This document shows, one piece after another, positions 43,862 through 52,760 of a DNA stretch of 64,000 nucleotides. A program made the translations under genes and the position numbers. Source of the DNA: an uncultured Altererythrobacter sp. (GTDB lineage: Bacteria > Pseudomonadota > Alphaproteobacteria > Sphingomonadales > Sphingomonadaceae); contig CAJXJY010000011.1 of assembly GCA_913055875.1 (NCBI GenBank), forward strand, positions 56,374 through 120,373, written 5' to 3'. The stretch's first letter is position 1. The number at the start of each line of letters is the position of its first letter. The notes beneath the pieces are model-generated. The model was not told where the DNA came from. It made no database searches and saw only the letters and a list, made by a program, of their open reading frames with translations.

Positions 43862-46245
43862 GCGTCTCGCGCCGCGGAGCCCTGAAGCTGTTCGCGGGCG
43901 GGAGCCTGTCTGCACTCGCCGTGGCGCAGGCGCCGATGGCGCTGGCGCAGGCGGAGCCGGTCTACAAGGATGCGCGCGCGCCGATCGCGGCGCGCGTGGC
44001 CGACCTGATGGCGCGGATGACGCTCACCGAGAAAATCCAGCAGATACGCACCGCGTGGCAGGGCAAGGGCGAGATGATCGACGATCTCGCGTTCAATCCG
44101 GCCAAGGCGAGCGCGGCCTTGCCCGACGGGATCGGCCATGTCACGCGGCCGAGCGACAAGCGCGGCGTGCCCGGCATCACCGGCGCCTCGGGCGGTACCG
44201 CGGCGCGCTGGCGCACGCCGAAGCAGACGGTCGAGTTCATCAACGCGCTGCAGCGCTGGGCGGTGGAAGACACGCGGCTCGGCATCCCGGTGCTGGTGCA
44301 CGAGGAATCGCTCCACGGCTACATGGCGACCGAGGCGACCATGTTCCCGCAGGCGATCGCGCTGTCGGGCACATTCGACACCGATCTGATGCGGCGCGTC
44401 CAGTCGGTGACCGCGCGCGAAGTGCGCGCGCGCGGGGTGCCGCTGGTGCTCAGCCCGGTGGTCGATATCGTGCGCGATCCGCGCTGGGGACGGATCGAGG
44501 AGACCTGGGGCGAGGACCCCTATCTGTGCGCCGAAATGGGCGTCGCCGCGGTCGAGGGGCTGCAAGGACCCGGCAAGTTCGAGAAGCTGCGCGAGGGCAA
44601 GGTCTTCGCCACGCTCAAGCACATGACCGGCCACGGCCAGCCCGAGGCGGGCAACAATATCTCGCCCGCGCAACTGTCCGAACGCGAGCTGCGCGAGAAC
44701 TTCTTCCCGCCTTTCCGCGAAGTGGTCCGCCGCACCAGCGTGGGCGCGGTGATGCCGAGCTATAACGAGATCGATGGCATTCCCAGCCACGCCAACACCT
44801 GGCTGCTGGGCGAAGTGCTGCGCGGCGAGTGGGGTTTCGACGGGGTGATCGTGAGCGATTACGGCGGGGTGCACGAACTGGCGACGCTCCACCATGTCGC
44901 CGAAGATCTCGAAGATGCCGCGCACCAGGCGCTGCTCGCCGGGGTCGACAGCGAACTGCCCGAGGGAATGGCCTATGCGACGCTCGAAGAGGCCGTAGAG
45001 GCGGGCCGGGTGCCGGTCGCGCTGGTCGACACCGCCTGCGCGCGGATGCTGGCCTTCAAGTTCCGCGCCGGGCTGTTCGAGAATCCGTATGGCGATTACG
45101 CGCTGGCCGAACGCATTACCGGCAATGCCGAAGCACGCGCGCTGGCGCTTGAGGCGGCGCGCAAGGGCATGTGCCTGCTGACCAACACCAACGCCACACT
45201 GCCGCTCGATCCCGCGAGCATGGGCCGCGTCGCGGTAATCGGGCCGAACCATGCCATCGCGCGGCTGGGCGGCTATTCCTCGGTCCCGAAACAGCGGATT
45301 AGCCTGATCGAAGGCTTGCGCCGGATCGCGCCAGAGGCGGATTTCGTCACTGCGCAGGGCGTCTTCATCACCACCAGCGAGGACCGCTCAAAAAGCGATG
45401 TCGAACTCGCGCCGCGCGAGCGCAATCTCGAATTGATCGCCGAGGCGGTCGCAGTCGCCAAAACCGCCGACACCATCGTGCTCGCGATCGGCGATACCGA
45501 ACAGACCAGCCGCGAGGGCTTCGCCAAGACGCATCTGGGCGACCGGGTCGATATCGATATCGTCGGCGAGCAGAACGAGCTGGTCGATGCGCTCGCGGCG
45601 CTCGACAAGATCCTGGTTGTGTGCGCGATCAACGGCCGCCCGCCGAGCTGGCCGAACGTGATCGACAAGGCCGATGCGGTGCTCGAATGCTGGTATGCGG
45701 GCCAGGAGGGCGGCCTCGCGATCGCCGAGACCCTGCTCGGGCGCAACAATCCCGGCGCCAAGCTGCCGGTGACCGTGGTGCGAAACGAAGGCCAGGTGCC
45801 CTATTTCTACAACCACAAGCCGAGCGCGCGGCGCGGCTACCTGTTCGACGACAAGGCGCCGCTGTTCGCCTTCGGCCACGGGCTCAGCTACACCAGTTTC
45901 GATATCTCCGAGCCGCGTCCGGCCAAGGCGCGCTTCGGCCGCAACGAACCAGTCGTGGTCGAAGCCGAAGTCGCCAATACCGGGGACAGGGACGGCGACG
46001 AGGTCGTGCAGCTCTACGTCACGCGGCGCGAGGTTTCGGTCACCCAGCCGGTACTCGAACTGAAGGGTTTCGAGCGGGTCACGCTCGCGCCGGGCGAGCG
46101 GCGGACGGTGCGGTTCGAAATCGAGCCGCGGCGGCTGGCGATCTGGAATCACGACATGGAAGAGGTCAACGTGCCCGGGCCACTGACGCTGTCGGTCGGC
46201 AATAGCAGCGCGGTGCTCGGAAGCGCCGAAGTGGAGATCGTATGA
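43858..46245 (+). CDS. GH3 beta-xylosidase-like enzyme (tandem copy 2), Tat-exported
   Basis: 795 aa beginning SVSRRGALKLFAGG, a twin-arginine signal, whereas the first copy has an ordinary Sec signal. It aligns throughout with copy 1: HEESLHGYMATEATMFPQ, DPRWGRIEETWGEDPYL, KHMTGHGQPEAGNN, nucleophile D334 in VVSDY-type IVSDYGGVHEL, KPSARRGYLFDD. The two are clearly duplicates that have diverged. A different signal and subsite regions suggest a different aglycone preference. It overlaps both neighbours by 4 nt, in the operon GH3-GH3-GH10. Confidence 0.9.
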   Translation: MSVSRRGALKLFAGGSLSALAVAQAPMALAQAEPVYKDARAPIAARVADLMARMTLTEKIQQIRTAWQGKGEMIDDLAFNPAKASAALPDGIGHVTRPSDKRGVPGITGASGGTAARWRTPKQTVEFINALQRWAVEDTRLGIPVLVHEESLHGYMATEATMFPQAIALSGTFDTDLMRRVQSVTAREVRARGVPLVLSPVVDIVRDPRWGRIEETWGEDPYLCAEMGVAAVEGLQGPGKFEKLREGKVFATLKHMTGHGQPEAGNNISPAQLSERELRENFFPPFREVVRRTSVGAVMPSYNEIDGIPSHANTWLLGEVLRGEWGFDGVIVSDYGGVHELATLHHVAEDLEDAAHQALLAGVDSELPEGMAYATLEEAVEAGRVPVALVDTACARMLAFKFRAGLFENPYGDYALAERITGNAEARALALEAARKGMCLLTNTNATLPLDPASMGRVAVIGPNHAIARLGGYSSVPKQRISLIEGLRRIAPEADFVTAQGVFITTSEDRSKSDVELAPRERNLELIAEAVAVAKTADTIVLAIGDTEQTSREGFAKTHLGDRVDIDIVGEQNELVDALAALDKILVVCAINGRPPSWPNVIDKADAVLECWYAGQEGGLAIAETLLGRNNPGAKLPVTVVRNEGQVPYFYNHKPSARRGYLFDDKAPLFAFGHGLSYTSFDISEPRPAKARFGRNEPVVVEAEVANTGDRDGDEVVQLYVTRREVSVTQPVLELKGFERVTLAPGERRTVRFEIEPRRLAIWNHDMEEVNVPGPLTLSVGNSSAVLGSAEVEIV

Positions 46246-47447
46246 ACATCGACCGGTTCACCCTGAGCCGCCGCTCCGCGCTCGCGGGCATGGCCGCCCT
46301 GCCGCTGGCCGGGTGCGGTGGAGACGGCAACGGCAGCCCCGCACCCGTCGTCTCGACCCCCGCGCCGACACCCACCGGCACGGTCAACGGCCCCAGCCTC
46401 GATACGCTTGCCAAAACGGGTGGCCGGTCCTTCGGCTCCGCAATCGCCTCGACCCCGGGCCGCACCGAGGCCGGCTCGATCCAGAATTCGCGCTACACCG
46501 AGGTGGTCAAGGCCGAATGCGGCATCGTGGTGCCCGAAAACGAGATGAAGTGGCAAGCCACCCGCCCCGGCCCCGACAGCTACGACTTCGCGCGGCTCGA
46601 CCAGATCGTCGACTGGGCTGGAAACGAGGGATTGGCCGTGCGCGGCCACACGCTGCTGTGGCATCGCCCGCAATGGTTCCCCGACTGGCTCAACGCCTAC
46701 GATTTCGGCGCCAACCCCGTGCAGGAGGCCGAGCGGCTGCTGACCGAACATATCCGCGCCGTCACGCGGCGCTATCGCGGCACGATCTCCAGCTACGACG
46801 TGGTCAACGAAGCGATCGACCACGACCGCAACGCGCCAATCGAGACCAGTCTCAGCCGCGCGATGGGCAGCCCCGAAGCGGTGCTCGACCTCGCCTTCCA
46901 CACCGCGCGCGAAGAGCTGCCGCAGGGGCAGCTGGTCTATAACGACTATATGAGCTGGGAGCCGGCGCACCGCAAACACTGCGCCGACGTGCTGCGCCTG
47001 CTCGAGGGCTTCCGCAAGCGCGGCGTGCCGGTCGACGCGCTCGGCATTCAGTCGCATATCGAGATCTTCGAGATCGACCCCGCGACCGGGGTCGGCCCCT
47101 ATGCCGAACGCGAATGGCGCGACTTCCTCGACGAGGTGACGGGCATGGGATACCGCCTGCTGATCACCGAATTCGACGTCAAGGACAAGGCGCTGCCGGG
47201 CGATATCGCGGCGCGCGACGCCAAGGTGGCCGATTTCGCGCGGCGCTATTTCGACCTGATGCTCGAATATGGCGACCACCTCGACGACATCCTCGCCTGG
47301 GGCATGGTCGACAGGTTCAACTGGCTGCAATATTTCGACCCGGCCAAGCGTGCCGACGGTCTCGAGGTCCGCGGCACGCCCTACGATTCGAGCTATCGCG
47401 CCAAGCCGCTGCGGACTGCCATCGCAGAGGCCTTTTCGGCGGCATAG
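46242..47447 (+). CDS. GH10 endo-beta-1,4-xylanase
   Basis: 401 aa. The N-terminus combines a Tat-like LSRRSALAG with lipobox LAGC (Cys25), then a Pro/Thr linker. The GH10 barrel has ECGIVVPENEMKW, RGHTLLWHRPQWFPDW, acid/base E190 in SYDVVNEAID, GIQSHIEIF and nucleophile E310 in LLITEFDVKD. The C-terminal WGMVDRFNWL segment is typical of the family. It cuts the xylan main chain at the outer surface or periplasm; the lipid anchor would keep it on the cell. It is the last gene of the GH3-GH3-GH10 operon. Confidence 0.95.
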   Translation: MNIDRFTLSRRSALAGMAALPLAGCGGDGNGSPAPVVSTPAPTPTGTVNGPSLDTLAKTGGRSFGSAIASTPGRTEAGSIQNSRYTEVVKAECGIVVPENEMKWQATRPGPDSYDFARLDQIVDWAGNEGLAVRGHTLLWHRPQWFPDWLNAYDFGANPVQEAERLLTEHIRAVTRRYRGTISSYDVVNEAIDHDRNAPIETSLSRAMGSPEAVLDLAFHTAREELPQGQLVYNDYMSWEPAHRKHCADVLRLLEGFRKRGVPVDALGIQSHIEIFEIDPATGVGPYAEREWRDFLDEVTGMGYRLLITEFDVKDKALPGDIAARDAKVADFARRYFDLMLEYGDHLDDILAWGMVDRFNWLQYFDPAKRADGLEVRGTPYDSSYRAKPLRTAIAEAFSAA

Positions 47448-47566
47448 CACCGCCCGTTTCCCGAGCTTCCCGCCCGCAACGCGCCCGCCGCACGGCGCGA
47501 CCGATCCGCCTCACCCGCCGACGGCGAAGATCTGCCACGCCCTGTTTCGTCCATCCGCAAAGAAAG

Positions 47567-47594
47567 AGCCGCCACGCATCCCTGCGTGGCGGCT
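47567..47594 (-). terminator. Rho-independent-type terminator of the TonB receptor gene
   Basis: Perfect 11-bp stem AGCCGCCACGC / GCGTGGCGGCT with a 6-nt loop, 26 nt beyond the receptor stop on the minus strand, followed there by CTTTCTTT. The T-rich side favours minus-strand transcription, though it may also stop the GH10 operon. Confidence 0.8.
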
Positions 47595-47619
47595 CGAGGC
47601 TGGATTGGACTGTTGAAGG

Positions 47620-50600
47620 CTAGAAATTGCCCCGGATGATGAACGAGAATCTCCGGTCGTTCATGAAGAACGAACGCGGCACCAGGTCGTCCGGATCGCC
47701 GGAGTAGGATTGCGTCGTCTTGGTCACCTCGTTGAGCAGATTCACGCCCTGCACACCGACGCGGATGTCGCCCGGCAGGTCGAACACGTCCTTCAGATTG
47801 AGGAAGAACGAAGCATCGAGCTGCCCGGTCGGCTCGTTGAAGATCGAGTAGTACGGGAAGATCACGTCCGAAGCCGTGAGCAGGAAGCGCGAGCGCCAAT
47901 TGTATGCGGCGCGCAGCGAGACCGGCCCCTTCTCGTAAAACCCGGTGATGTTGAAATTGTGCTTGGACAATTGCTCGAGCGGCAGGTTCCCCGGCGGGAC
48001 GGTCGATTCGTTGACCGGTGAGCCGTTGTTGAGGAAGGTGTTGGGCAGGCCCGAACTTTCGATATAGGTGTAGTTGGCTTGGATACCAAGCCCGTCGAAA
48101 GGTTCCGGCAGGAACTCGTAGGTCTGCTGATAGGCGACCTCGAATCCCTTGATTTTACCGGTCCCGTCGAAATTGGCGGGTCCGCGGACCAGCACGTCGC
48201 GCGTGATGCCGTTGCTCGTGATGGTACGGGTAGTAATATCCTGGAAGAAGAAGTTGCTAACCTCCTTATAGAAGGCGTTGAGCGTCAGCGAACCGACCTG
48301 CGCGAAATACCACTCCAGGCTGGCATCGAACTGCCAGGCGGTCGCGGGAAGGAGGAAGGGATTGCCCGCCGCCGCGGTCAGTTCCCCGCTCGTCCCGAGG
48401 CCGGTGGTCAGGAAGTTTCGGATATTGGAATTATCCGGGCGTGTCAGCACCTTCGATCCGGCAAGACGCAATATGAGGTCGTCGCTGAGGCCGAATTTGA
48501 GGTTCAGGCTGGGCAGCCAGTAATCGTAGCTGTTTTCGGCCACGTTCCGCGTGGTGACGCCGCTGCCCGCAAAGGTCTGCAGATCGGCGTAGCCCTGTGC
48601 TCCGAGAAGGCAGACGCCACCGGGAGTCTGCGGCGGTGTACCGGGCGGTGCGCCCGGCGGCACGACCGCGGCGCAGCGAATGCTGAAGTCCTGAGCGATA
48701 TTGAGCGCGGCTGCGCTCGGCACACCGATCGAACCCGCCGAATTGACGTAGGTGTTGACGTAGCGGACGCCGATATTGCCGGAGAAGCGCACGTTTCCGA
48801 ACAGCGTGTCGCTGCCGAAATCGAGCTGCAGATACCCCGCCGTATCCTCCTGACGAACCGGTTGTATGTCGGCCGGAAGATATGGTGTGCCCGAAATCAC
48901 CCCCGGCCGTTCGGCAAGCGGATTCCACGTCGGCGAGCCGCCGAACTGGGTCGCGTAGAGATTCTGGATCGATTGGAAGAATGCGACCGATTCATCATAC
49001 CCGTCGATCAAGTCGCCGTTGTAGTAATACGCCCCCGGCGGTCCGGGAACTTCCCCGCGGAAGAAGTTCGGAAACTCGTAGCGTTCGTTCTGGTTCACAT
49101 CGGCGAAATTGATCGGTCGCTGTCCGGACCACACCTCGCTCAGCATGCCCCAATTGTAGGTCGTGTAGCGGACGGTCTGGTCGCGGTCCTGGTAGCGCGC
49201 GCCTAACTTCACCCGACGGATGAAGGAATCCGGATCGAGCTCGTATTCCAAGTCGGCGGAGAACGCAAATTGCTCGCCGGTGCTGTTCTCGAGGTGGTCC
49301 ATTGCGGCGCGCCAGAACTGAAAGCGCGGATCGGTAAAATAATCCTCGTCGGATGCGTTGGCGAGCACCGGGCTCGGCGCCGACCACGTGTAGCCGAGAA
49401 ATTGCGGTTTGTGCGGAATAATGATCGGATATTCGCCCGAAATATCCAGCTCGTGATCGGCGAAGTGCGAACCGAACACGCTGAAGTCGAGGTTCTCCTT
49501 GCGCGACTTGGCATATTGCGCGTCGAGTTCGATGGTCAGGCGGTCGGTCAGCTCCGTCCGCATGTTGAGGCTGTAGTCCTCGTTGGTGACCTCGTCCATG
49601 ACCTCGCGCCGGGCCAGCGATTGCTGGACACCGCCGATCGGGATGTAGGGCGACCCGCCCGCGCCCGGGGCGGGATCGTAATTGTTGACCGCCCCGCGCC
49701 AACCGTTCGAGGCATTGACGACATAGCCAGACTGGAAGACGTTGTCGGCGTCGTAGACATAGTCCGTGAAACCGCCGACCGGGCATTGCGCCCGCGTGGT
49801 GTTGTCGCCGGTCGTGCCGTCCGGATTGATGGTGGGCGGGCCGTTGGCATTCTGCTGGCAACCGATCGGATAGGTCGAATATTCGGCCAGGTCGGGGCCG
49901 GCCTCGAACGTGTATTCGCCCCAGCGATTCGTGGTGTGGGAGCGGATGAACTCGGCGGTGATCCGTGTGCGCTCGTCGATGCTCTCCCATTGCGCAGAGA
50001 CCGCGATACCGTCGCGCTTGCGGTTGAATTCCTGGGTGCGGAACTGGCCGCCGACCGGCGCGACACGGTAATCGGCATAGTCGGCGAAGCCGTCCGCTCC
50101 GGCAGTGCCGAAATTGCCGCACGCCGCTCCGCCCGGCGGCAGCGTCATGCTGTCGCTCGAGGACGGCAGCGGATTGCGGCAAACGAGGGTGCCGTCGGTG
50201 TTGGCGGCGTTGACCAGCATCCCGTCGCGGATCTGATAGTTGGCGACGTGCAAGCCGTCGGAACGGCTCTTGATCTGCGAGAACGCACCACTCACCAGCA
50301 GGCCGAAGCGGCCGATTTCGGTATCCCAGGTGTTGCTGATCAGCCCGGAGAAGGTCGGGGTCCATTCCTCGCGCAGGTCGCCGTAATTGGCCTCGGCGCT
50401 GAAGGCGATCTTGAAACCGTTATTGTCGAACGGCTTGCGGGTGTTGAGATTGACCGTACCGGCAAGCCCGCCCTCGATCATCTCGGCGGTGGCGTTCTTG
50501 TTGATGATCACCGAACCGAGCAGCTCGGACGGGACGTCGGCGAAATTCAGCGCCTGCCCGCCGACGCCTGCGGCAAAAGCGGTGCGGCCGTTGAATTCGG

Positions 50601-51027
50601 AGCGGACGAAATTGAGACCGCGCACCACCACGCCCGAACCCTCGACCGAGAAGTGGTCGGGGTCGTTCGAGCCGGCGAAGCGGTTGATCGCGATGCCCGG
50701 CACGCGCTGCAGCGCCTCGGTGACCGAACGGTCGGGCAGCGCGCCGATATCTTCCGCGGTGATCGCATCGACCACCGTATCCGCGTCGCGCTTGATGTCC
50801 TGCGAATTGGCGAGCGACTGGCGAATGCCGCTGACGACGATGGCCGGGCCACTCGGCGGGGCCGGCGTCGCCTCTTCGGTTTCGGGGTCGTCCGGATCGT
50901 CCTGCGCCAGCGCCGTCTGCGCGGCCAGCAGCCCGCCCAGCGCCAGCGACGAAGCGCCCGCCCTCAGGAAATTGCGAAACGTATTGAGATCGCGATCTGT
51001 CGATTCGCCGCCAAGCGTATCAGCCAT
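47620..51027 (-). CDS. TonB-dependent receptor (Xanthomonas/Caulobacter type), candidate xylo-oligosaccharide transporter
   Basis: ATG 51027 follows GGGAGAGGGG and gives 1135 aa; the frame continues upstream without need. There is a signal peptide (GLLAAQTALAQ), a plug domain with AIVVSGIRQSLANSQDIKRDADTVVDAITAEDIGALPDRSVTEALQRVPGIAI, and a long 22-strand barrel ending in Phe (IIRGNF). The plug opening is that of the TIGR01782 group of carbohydrate receptors. No SusD-like partner exists, as is normal outside Bacteroidetes. The operator at 51045 and divergent halogenase-type genes tie it to the xylan regulon, so it likely imports decorated xylo-oligosaccharides. Confidence 0.93.
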   Translation of the reverse strand: MADTLGGESTDRDLNTFRNFLRAGASSLALGGLLAAQTALAQDDPDDPETEEATPAPPSGPAIVVSGIRQSLANSQDIKRDADTVVDAITAEDIGALPDRSVTEALQRVPGIAINRFAGSNDPDHFSVEGSGVVVRGLNFVRSEFNGRTAFAAGVGGQALNFADVPSELLGSVIINKNATAEMIEGGLAGTVNLNTRKPFDNNGFKIAFSAEANYGDLREEWTPTFSGLISNTWDTEIGRFGLLVSGAFSQIKSRSDGLHVANYQIRDGMLVNAANTDGTLVCRNPLPSSSDSMTLPPGGAACGNFGTAGADGFADYADYRVAPVGGQFRTQEFNRKRDGIAVSAQWESIDERTRITAEFIRSHTTNRWGEYTFEAGPDLAEYSTYPIGCQQNANGPPTINPDGTTGDNTTRAQCPVGGFTDYVYDADNVFQSGYVVNASNGWRGAVNNYDPAPGAGGSPYIPIGGVQQSLARREVMDEVTNEDYSLNMRTELTDRLTIELDAQYAKSRKENLDFSVFGSHFADHELDISGEYPIIIPHKPQFLGYTWSAPSPVLANASDEDYFTDPRFQFWRAAMDHLENSTGEQFAFSADLEYELDPDSFIRRVKLGARYQDRDQTVRYTTYNWGMLSEVWSGQRPINFADVNQNERYEFPNFFRGEVPGPPGAYYYNGDLIDGYDESVAFFQSIQNLYATQFGGSPTWNPLAERPGVISGTPYLPADIQPVRQEDTAGYLQLDFGSDTLFGNVRFSGNIGVRYVNTYVNSAGSIGVPSAAALNIAQDFSIRCAAVVPPGAPPGTPPQTPGGVCLLGAQGYADLQTFAGSGVTTRNVAENSYDYWLPSLNLKFGLSDDLILRLAGSKVLTRPDNSNIRNFLTTGLGTSGELTAAAGNPFLLPATAWQFDASLEWYFAQVGSLTLNAFYKEVSNFFFQDITTRTITSNGITRDVLVRGPANFDGTGKIKGFEVAYQQTYEFLPEPFDGLGIQANYTYIESSGLPNTFLNNGSPVNESTVPPGNLPLEQLSKHNFNITGFYEKGPVSLRAAYNWRSRFLLTASDVIFPYYSIFNEPTGQLDASFFLNLKDVFDLPGDIRVGVQGVNLLNEVTKTTQSYSGDPDDLVPRSFFMNDRRFSFIIRGNF

Positions 51028-51044
51028 TGTGGCCCCTCTCCCGA

Positions 51045-51058
51045 TGTTAGCGCTACCA
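51045..51058. promoter_or_regulatory. Operator upstream of the TonB receptor
   Basis: TGTTAGCGCTACCA is 18 nt from the receptor ATG. From memory this exact 14-mer is the operator form of the Caulobacter xylX promoter, which supports a XylR-type repressor. Confidence 0.88.
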
Positions 51059-51111
51059 TTAACCGATGCAGCGCGAGTTTTTTGTTGTTGCAGCCGTGCA
51101 TATCGGCACAA

Positions 51112-51127
51112 TCTTGCCTTTGCAAGA
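51112..51127. repeat. Short palindrome in receptor/halogenase divergent promoter region
   Basis: TCTTGC-CTTT-GCAAGA is a perfect 6-bp inverted repeat in the middle of the 161-bp gap. It may be a second regulatory site; nothing in the sequence assigns a factor. Confidence 0.35.
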
Positions 51128-51188
51128 GGTGCCTTGAAAGTTTAGCACAGCGAGTGTTGCAAACGCGAAACAGTGCCGAGACGACCGC

Positions 51189-52760
51189 ATGCCTCCATCG
51201 AATGGTATCGTTACCGCAAACAGAACAGCGAAGGTCGTCATCGTCGGCGGCGGCACCGCGGGGTGGATGGCCGCCGCGGCGATGTCGCGCTTTTTCGACG
51301 ACGGCCGACGCACCGTCACGCTGGTCGAATCGGACGCCATCGGAACCGTGGGCGTCGGCGAGGCGACGATCCCCCCGCTCCGCAATTTCAACGCCATGCT
51401 CGACATTCCCGAGAACGAATTCCTCAAGGCGACCAGGGGCACGTTCAAGCTGGGGATAGAATTCGTCGGCTGGGGCAGGATCGGCGACCGCTATTTCCAC
51501 CCGTTCGGCGAATACGGGCACGATTTCCACGGCATCCAGTTCCACCAGCTATACCTGCGCGAACTCGCGCAGGGCGGCGATGCCGGCGATATCGGCGACT
51601 ATTCGATGAGCACCGTGGCGGCCGCGATGAAGCGTTTCGGCCGCCCCTCGCAGCAGGCCAAATCGCCGGTGTCGGAGATCAACTACGCGTTTCATTTCGA
51701 CGCCGGCCTCTATGCCGCCTACCTGCGCCGACTGGCCGAAAGGCAGGGCACCGTCCGGCGCGAAGGCCGTATCGTGAAGGCGCACCGCGACGGCGAAAGC
51801 GGCGACGTCGCGTCGATCGAGCTGGAGGACGGCGCGATCGTCGAAGGCGATTTGTTCGTCGACTGCTCGGGCTTTCGCGGCATCCTGATCGAGGACGAAC
51901 TCGAAACCGGTTACGAGGACTGGAGCCGCTGGCTCCCGGTCGACCGCGCGATCGCGGTGCCGACCGCGAATACGGCTTCGCCCGACCCGTTCACCCGCGC
52001 CACCGCTCGCCCGGCCGGGTGGCAATGGCGCATCCCGCTCCAGCACCGCACGGGCAACGGCCATGTCTTTTCGAGCCGCTACATGGACGAGGACGAGGCG
52101 CGCGAGATCCTGCTCGCAAATCTCGAGGGCGAGGTGCTGGCCGAACCGCGCACGCTGCGTTTCCTCACGGGCATGCGGAAGCAGGCGTGGAGCCACAACG
52201 TGGTCTCGCTGGGGCTGTCCTCGGGTTTCATCGAACCGCTCGAATCGACCAGCATTCACCTGATCCAGAACGGCATCGCGCGGCTGTTCGCGCTGTTTCC
52301 CGATCAGCCGATCAGCCCGCTCGAACGCGACGAATACAATCGCGGCATGCGCGAGCTCTACGAGGACGTGCGCGATTTCATCGTCCTCCACTACAAGGCG
52401 ACGCAGCGCGACGACACGGAGTTCTGGCGCTATGTCCGCGACATGGAGATTCCCGACAGCCTCGCGCGCAAGATGGAATTGTGGCGCCTGCACGGCCGCG
52501 TGTTCCGCGAGAACGCCGAACTGTTCGCGCAGCCGAGCTGGATCGCGGTGATGCTGGGCCAGAACATCGCGCCGGAGAATTACGACGCCATCGCCGACAC
52601 GCTCGACGAGCACAAGATCCGCACCGCGATGCGGCAGATGCGCGAAGGCTATCGCAGCACCGCCGAACGGTTGCCGACGCAGGAGGACTTCCTGCGCCGC
52701 GCCGATGCCTGGCACGACGACCGCCCGGCTGCCGAATTCGCCTTCGGGGGCCAATCTTGA
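51189..52760 (+). CDS. Tryptophan-halogenase-family flavoprotein (copy 1)
   Basis: 523 aa, FAD-dependent halogenase fold. GGGTAGW near residues 20-26 binds FAD. GVGEATIP is followed by K87 in TFKLGIEF, equivalent to the catalytic Lys79 of PrnA. W278-Q-W280-R-I282-P is the WxWxIP motif, and E352-S353 in EPLESTSIHL matches Glu346-Ser347 of PrnA. All key residues are therefore present. No signal peptide. The substrate is not a free natural product on present evidence: no biosynthetic genes are nearby, and such genes recur beside TonB receptors. An operator lies within codons 5-10. Confidence 0.9.
   Translation: MPPSNGIVTANRTAKVVIVGGGTAGWMAAAAMSRFFDDGRRTVTLVESDAIGTVGVGEATIPPLRNFNAMLDIPENEFLKATRGTFKLGIEFVGWGRIGDRYFHPFGEYGHDFHGIQFHQLYLRELAQGGDAGDIGDYSMSTVAAAMKRFGRPSQQAKSPVSEINYAFHFDAGLYAAYLRRLAERQGTVRREGRIVKAHRDGESGDVASIELEDGAIVEGDLFVDCSGFRGILIEDELETGYEDWSRWLPVDRAIAVPTANTASPDPFTRATARPAGWQWRIPLQHRTGNGHVFSSRYMDEDEAREILLANLEGEVLAEPRTLRFLTGMRKQAWSHNVVSLGLSSGFIEPLESTSIHLIQNGIARLFALFPDQPISPLERDEYNRGMRELYEDVRDFIVLHYKATQRDDTEFWRYVRDMEIPDSLARKMELWRLHGRVFRENAELFAQPSWIAVMLGQNIAPENYDAIADTLDEHKIRTAMRQMREGYRSTAERLPTQEDFLRRADAWHDDRPAAEFAFGGQS
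51203..51216. promoter_or_regulatory. Operator-like palindrome within the first codons of halogenase copy 1
   Basis: TGGTATCGTTACCG, a palindrome except for its outermost pair, is related to the consensus (11/14). It starts 15 nt after the ATG, in the codons for NGIVTA, as the site in DUF4212 does. Confidence 0.6.
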
